From Patescibacteria group bacterium (GTDB lineage: Bacteria; Patescibacteriota; Microgenomatia; UBA8517), in the NCBI GenBank assembly GCA_025057695.1, contig JANWVB010000012.1, positions 1-8,896 of the forward strand: DNA of 8,896 bases. The letters run 5' to 3'. A program made the position numbers and the translations under genes. The notes under the pieces were generated by a model that did no database searches, was not told where the DNA came from, and was given only the letters and a program-made list of their open reading frames with translations. Below, piece after piece: positions 6,377 through 8,896 of the stretch; position 1 is the stretch's first letter, and every line of letters starts with the position of its first letter.

Positions 6377-7447
6377 ATGGATTTAGTATTGAGAATAAAG
6401 GAATTAAACCAGGAATTTTTAAAAACTATTGAAAAAGTTGATTTGCCAGAAAAGAGGAAGAGGCTTGAAGCGCTTGAGTATCAATCCCAAAAGCCGGATC
6501 TTTGGAGTGATCAAGAGAATGCAAAAAGTGTAATGCAAGAACTGGGAGATTTGCGTCGCGAGATTAGTGAAATAGAGGCGTTGGAAGAAGATATAAGAAC
6601 TTTGGTCGAGCTTTTGAATGCCTCTTCCCTTTCTGATGAATATAAACCAGAAGTTGATAATATTATTGCTAGATTTGAAAAGTTTAAATTATCATCTTTT
6701 TTGTCTGGGATTTATGATAAAAAGAATGCAATTTTGTCAATCCATGCTGGGCAAGGAGGCACCGAGGCAATGGATTGGGTAAGCATGTTATATAGAATGT
6801 ATTTGAGGTTTATTGAGAAAAAATCTTGGGATTATCAAGTTATTGAAATGTCTGAAGGAGAGGAAGCTGGAATTAAAAGTGTAACACTTGAAGTTATGGG
6901 GAGTTACGCTTATGGTTATTTGAAAAAAGAAGCTGGAACCCACAGATTAGTTAGACAATCGCCATTTAATGCTGATAATTTGAGGCAAACTTCATTTGCT
7001 TTAGTAGAAGTTCTCCCTGAGCTTGATGATATTGATTTGCCTGAAGTGCAAATTAGGGATGAAGATTTGGAAATTCAGTTTTATAGAAGTGGTGGGCATG
7101 GTGGGCAGAATGTGAACAAAGTTTCAACGGCTGTCCGATTAACTCACAAACCAACCGGTATAGTTGTTACTGCGCAGACTGAACGTTTTCAGGAACAAAA
7201 TAGAAAAATTGCCATGAATCTTTTGAGGTCAAAACTCTGGGCGAGGGAGCAAGCTATGAAGGAAGCGCAGTTAAAGAATCTAAAAGGTGAATATAGACCT
7301 GCATCTTGGGGTAACCAGATCAGATCTTATGTTTTGCATCCTTATAAAATGGTTAAAGATCTGAGAACTAATGTTGAAACTTCTGATACAGAGTCTGTTT
7401 TGAATGGGGAGATAGATATATTTATTAATGCAGAGCTTGCAATTTAG
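6377..7447 (+). CDS. prfB: Peptide chain release factor 2
   Basis: Class I release factor that reads UAA and UGA in the ribosomal A site and triggers hydrolysis of the peptidyl-tRNA. With the ATG at 6377 it has 356 residues, near the usual 365. The stop-recognition tripeptide is Ser-Pro-Phe (195-197), the RF2 type rather than the Pro-x-Thr of RF1. The catalytic GGQ is at 242-244 within SGGHGGQNVNKVSTAVRL. The N-terminal helical domain carries the typical KPDLWSDQENAK stretch. Many bacterial prfB genes have an in-frame TGA near codon 26 that needs a +1 frameshift; here the frame is uninterrupted and the matching segment (FLKTIEKVDLPEKRKRLEAL) has no stop, so this autoregulation is absent. Own promoter and Shine-Dalgarno lie just upstream. 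Its presence fits UGA being a true stop in this organism. Confidence 0.96.
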   Translation: MDLVLRIKELNQEFLKTIEKVDLPEKRKRLEALEYQSQKPDLWSDQENAKSVMQELGDLRREISEIEALEEDIRTLVELLNASSLSDEYKPEVDNIIARFEKFKLSSFLSGIYDKKNAILSIHAGQGGTEAMDWVSMLYRMYLRFIEKKSWDYQVIEMSEGEEAGIKSVTLEVMGSYAYGYLKKEAGTHRLVRQSPFNADNLRQTSFALVEVLPELDDIDLPEVQIRDEDLEIQFYRSGGHGGQNVNKVSTAVRLTHKPTGIVVTAQTERFQEQNRKIAMNLLRSKLWAREQAMKEAQLKNLKGEYRPASWGNQIRSYVLHPYKMVKDLRTNVETSDTESVLNGEIDIFINAELAI

Positions 7448-7475
7448 TTTGGAGATATTTTATTTCAGATAAAAA

Positions 7476-7484
7476 TGGTATAAC
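7476..7484 (+). promoter_or_regulatory. Extended -10 promoter for the small DUF948-like gene
   Basis: TGGTATAAC: a TGn extension followed by TATAAC (7479-7484), with no good -35. The expected transcription start is near 7491 and the ATG is at 7494, so the message would be leaderless or carry about three bases of leader. Confidence 0.5.
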
Positions 7485-7493
7485 TTTATATTG

Positions 7494-7727
7494 ATGGACT
7501 TAAATCAATTTCTTACAACCTTAGTTTTATTGTCAACGCTTTTTGTTATTGGCGTTTTTTCTTATGTTGGAATTTTGCTTATTTGGAATTTAAAATCAAT
7601 TAAGCGCATATTGACACAGGTGGAAAAAACGGAAGAGCTAATTAAGTCCGTAAAAGATCTGGCGACAATTGGTTTTGCAAAGTTAGCCAATTCTTTTTCT
7701 AATAATAAAAAGAAATTGAAAAATTAA
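7494..7727 (+). CDS. Small single-pass membrane protein, DUF948/YtxG-like
   Basis: A 77-residue protein with one N-terminal membrane helix (about 8-31) followed by a short cytoplasmic amphipathic helix (KSIKRILTQVEKTEELIKSV) and a Lys/Asn-rich tail. This layout, and its position directly before a YtxH-like gene, resembles the DUF948 (YtxG) family, which is paired with YtxH in Bacillus; the sequence match is too short to be sure. The start is ATG 7494; the TTG codon just before it (7491) coincides with the predicted transcription start. Its stop codon TAA (7725-7727) overlaps the Shine-Dalgarno of the next gene, which suggests translational coupling. Confidence 0.65.
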   Translation: MDLNQFLTTLVLLSTLFVIGVFSYVGILLIWNLKSIKRILTQVEKTEELIKSVKDLATIGFAKLANSFSNNKKKLKN

Positions 7728-7737
7728 GGGGGGTGAT
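7726..7737 (+). promoter_or_regulatory. Very strong Shine-Dalgarno of the YtxH-like gene
   Basis: AAGGGGGGTGAT matches the extended anti-Shine-Dalgarno complement AAGGAGGTGAT closely and ends four bases before the ATG at 7742. It begins inside the upstream stop codon. It fixes this start over a second ATGGCGGC at 7772. No other gene in the window has anything comparable. Confidence 0.85.
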
Positions 7738-7741
7738 GTAA

Positions 7742-7990
7742 ATGGCGGCAAAAAACAAAGAAAACACTAAAATGGCGGCGGTTTCTTTGGCGGCGGCTCT
7801 TGCCGGAGCCACAGTTGGAGCTATTGCTGTTGCCATGTCTGATAAAAAAATTAGGAACAAGGTAGTAGAAGCTTTGAATCAGGTGAAGCATGAAGCCGAA
7901 GAGCAGTTTGAGGAAGTAAAAACCGACATTGCCGAAGCGGCTAAGAAAGCGTCCCAAAGAGCAAAGAAAGCTTTGAAGTCAATTAAGTGA
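7742..7990 (+). CDS. YtxH-like small membrane protein with coiled-coil tail
   Basis: An 82-residue protein. After a short Lys/Asn-rich start comes an Ala/Gly-rich membrane helix (about 11-32, AAVSLAAALAGATVGAIAVAM), then a charged, heptad-like helix to the end (about 33-80), rich in Lys, Glu and Ala. This is the usual architecture of the YtxH / general-stress-protein-like family, whose molecular role is not well defined; a structural or membrane-associated stress role is inferred. It is probably made in excess of its upstream partner because of its strong Shine-Dalgarno. The stop is TGA, consistent with the standard code. Eight T residues follow at 8005-8012, but without a good hairpin. Confidence 0.75.
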   Translation: MAAKNKENTKMAAVSLAAALAGATVGAIAVAMSDKKIRNKVVEALNQVKHEAEEQFEEVKTDIAEAAKKASQRAKKALKSIK

Positions 7991-8035
7991 ATTTGTATTG
8001 AAAATTTTTTTTAGATATTGTTTTAGTGTGTTCTT

Positions 8036-8044
8036 TGGTATTAT
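8036..8044 (+). promoter_or_regulatory. Extended -10 promoter for the membrane/beta-domain gene
   Basis: TGGTATTAT: TGn followed by TATTAT (8039-8044), with only a poor -35 candidate (TTGTTT at 8018-8023, spacer 15). Transcription would start near 8051, leaving about 15 bases of leader before ATG 8066. Confidence 0.45.
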
Positions 8045-8065
8045 ATTTTTTAAGTTTTGATTTTT

Positions 8066-8578
8066 ATGGAACAAAAAACTAAATCTATTCTTAATCCTGA
8101 AAATTCTGGAGTTAAGTTTTCTTATGGTGAAAAAACATCTGTTGTTAAGCCTCTAAATGCCAATGATGCAAAATATCAAAACTTTGTTGTTGTTATTTTA
8201 ACTTTTGTTATGGTTTTTGCCGGACTTGCAACAGGTTGGTATTTATCTGGCTTGAGCAGGATTGATAAATCACAACAATCAAAAGAAGTTGGCATCCAGG
8301 AATCAAAAGTTGTGAATACGCAAAAAGAAGCAGGTATTTCTGACACGTCCAAATTTACAACTTCAGCTGAAGGTTTGTTGGTTGAAGGAGGGATAAATGG
8401 CGAAGGAACGCATCACCTCCAAAGACCCGGAGGAGCGACTCAAAATGTTTATTTGACTTCAACTGTGATTGATCTACAAAGTTTTGTTGGCAAAGAAGTC
8501 ACTGTATGGGGAGATACTATTTCTGGCATGAGCGCGGGTTGGCTAATGGATGTTGGCAGAATAAAGGTTAATGATTAA
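8066..8578 (+). CDS. Single-pass membrane protein with conserved-looking C-terminal beta domain
   Basis: A 170-residue protein without a firm family name. It has a polar cytoplasmic N-terminus (1-38), one membrane helix (about 39-61, VVVILTFVMVFAGLATGWYL), a Ser/Lys/Gln-rich spacer (62-100), and a compact C-terminal domain (about 101-170). That domain contains GEGTHHLQRPGG, QNVYLTSTVIDLQSFVGKEV, VWGDTISG and AGWLMDVGRIKV. The spacing of short beta strands and the phrase on a feature being 'kept' by VGKEVTVWG resemble OB-fold-like domains; this is inference. It should face outside the membrane. The start is ATG 8066; a TTG at 8057 would add only three residues. It lies directly before ftsE, so a role at the envelope or division site is possible but unproven. 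Confidence 0.7.
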   Translation: MEQKTKSILNPENSGVKFSYGEKTSVVKPLNANDAKYQNFVVVILTFVMVFAGLATGWYLSGLSRIDKSQQSKEVGIQESKVVNTQKEAGISDTSKFTTSAEGLLVEGGINGEGTHHLQRPGGATQNVYLTSTVIDLQSFVGKEVTVWGDTISGMSAGWLMDVGRIKVND

Positions 8579-8590
8579 TCTTTAAATTTG

Positions 8591-8640
8591 CTTCAAGATA
8601 TTAACTTTGATAGTCTTAATGTGAAGTTTATTTTATTTAG
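8591..8640 (+). terminator. Possible weak intrinsic terminator
   Basis: An imperfect hairpin: CTTCA (8591-8595) pairs with TGAAG (8622-8626) and ATTAA (8600-8604) with TTAAT (8616-8620), split by a small asymmetric internal loop, with an 11-base apical loop. It is followed by a T-rich run (TTTATTTTATTT). The stem is AT-rich and weak, so this is tentative. The remaining bases to 8681 hold no clear gene; a TGGTATTTC at 8645-8653 is a poor promoter candidate for ftsE. Confidence 0.3.
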
Positions 8641-8681
8641 TTTTTGGTATTTCAACTAACGAATGCTAAGTAATTACTGCC

Positions 8682-8896
8682 ATGCTTGAAATCAAAAATG
8701 TCTCCAAAAGATACGGCAAAATAGTTGCCCTTAGCCAAGTCTCATTCACTGTAAATGATGGAGAATTTGTTTTTCTGACTGGGCACTCTGGAGCTGGCAA
8801 AACCACTCTTTTGCGATTGTTGTTAAGGCAAATTTTGCCAGATACAGGCGAGATATTATTAGATGGCGTAGACATTGTCAAATTAAAACAAAAAGA
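8682..8896 (+). CDS. ftsE: Cell-division ABC ATPase FtsE (3' partial)
   Basis: ATP-binding subunit of the FtsEX complex at the cytoplasmic membrane, which links the division ring to activation of cell-wall hydrolases. Only the first 71 codons are present; the frame is open to the window end. Visible are the A-loop aromatic (RYG, Tyr11), ALSQVSFTVNDGEFVFLTG, and the Walker A motif GHSGAGKT (34-41). LLRLLLRQILPDTGEILLDG then matches the FtsE pattern of a Leu-rich helix followed by P-x-x-G and a strand. The Q-loop, signature and Walker B lie beyond the window. The ATG has no Shine-Dalgarno. The permease partner ftsX is expected just downstream. Another ABC transporter ATPase is possible but GEFVFLTGHSGAGKT is very FtsE-like. 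Confidence 0.88.
   Translation, partial: MLEIKNVSKRYGKIVALSQVSFTVNDGEFVFLTGHSGAGKTTLLRLLLRQILPDTGEILLDGVDIVKLKQK

Noticed and set aside
8001..8012. AAAATTTTTTTT run after the YtxH-like gene as a terminator.
   Set aside because: Only a five-base AT-rich stem (7979-7983 with 7997-8001) and a 13-base loop precede it; too weak to call.
8057..8065. TTG start adding three residues to the 8066 gene.
   Set aside because: ATG 8066 is a better codon and no ribosome site favours the TTG.
8666..8881. Minus-strand open frame of 71 codons at the window end.
   Set aside because: It is antisense to ftsE, whose Walker A motif is unmistakable. Other minus-strand frames (1079-1327, 1831-2064, 4858-5073, 5493-5699, 7724-7957) are likewise shadows of real genes.
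1..8896. UGA recoding as in some candidate-phylum bacteria.
   Set aside because: Real genes contain no in-frame TGA, one ends with TGA, and RF2 is encoded.

Overview
The window reads as an AT-rich, gene-dense bacterial chromosome segment. All eleven supported genes lie on the + strand, gaps are short (none over about 110 bases), and I see no tRNA, rRNA, CRISPR or mobile element. The mix of small membrane proteins without strong family names, a compact ROK kinase, a LytR_C-domain protein with Thr/Pro linkers, tgt, prfB and ftsE suggests a Candidate Phyla Radiation (Patescibacteria) genome, perhaps of the Microgenomates group. That placement rests on gene style and context, not on a marker phylogeny. 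A release factor 2 gene, together with TGA used as a stop at 7988-7990, argues for the standard bacterial code and against the Gracilibacteria/Absconditabacteria, which read UGA as glycine.

Region 1 (1-3832) is a tight three-gene carbohydrate operon: a GH57 alpha-amylase-type hydrolase (5' end outside the window), a GH15 glucoamylase and a ROK-family sugar kinase, separated by 17 and 16 bases. The glucoamylase and kinase have no signal peptide (the GH57 N-terminus is not visible), so together they would turn an intracellular alpha-glucan (glycogen or maltodextrin) into glucose and then glucose 6-phosphate.

Region 2 (3833-6339) opens with a clear promoter (TTGACA, 18-base spacer, TATACT) placed so close to the next ATG that the transcript should be essentially leaderless. 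It drives a membrane-anchored protein with a LytR_C domain and no LytR-CpsA-Psr catalytic domain. Next come tgt (tRNA-guanine transglycosylase), with its own extended -10 promoter, and a two-helix membrane protein I do not recognise.

Region 3 (6327-7990) holds prfB with its own promoter and no programmed frameshift, then a pair of small membrane proteins resembling the DUF948 (YtxG-like) and YtxH-like families. The second of the pair has the only strong Shine-Dalgarno sequence in the window.

Region 4 (7991-8896) holds a single-pass membrane protein with a conserved-looking C-terminal beta-rich domain, and then the start of ftsE, the ATPase of the FtsEX cell-division complex, cut by the window end.

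A recurring extended -10 element (TGn followed by TATACT, TATAAC or TATTAT) lies upstream of several genes, so the right half looks like a series of short transcription units. Several in-frame TTG codons upstream of the chosen ATG starts fall in or next to these promoters and were rejected as starts.
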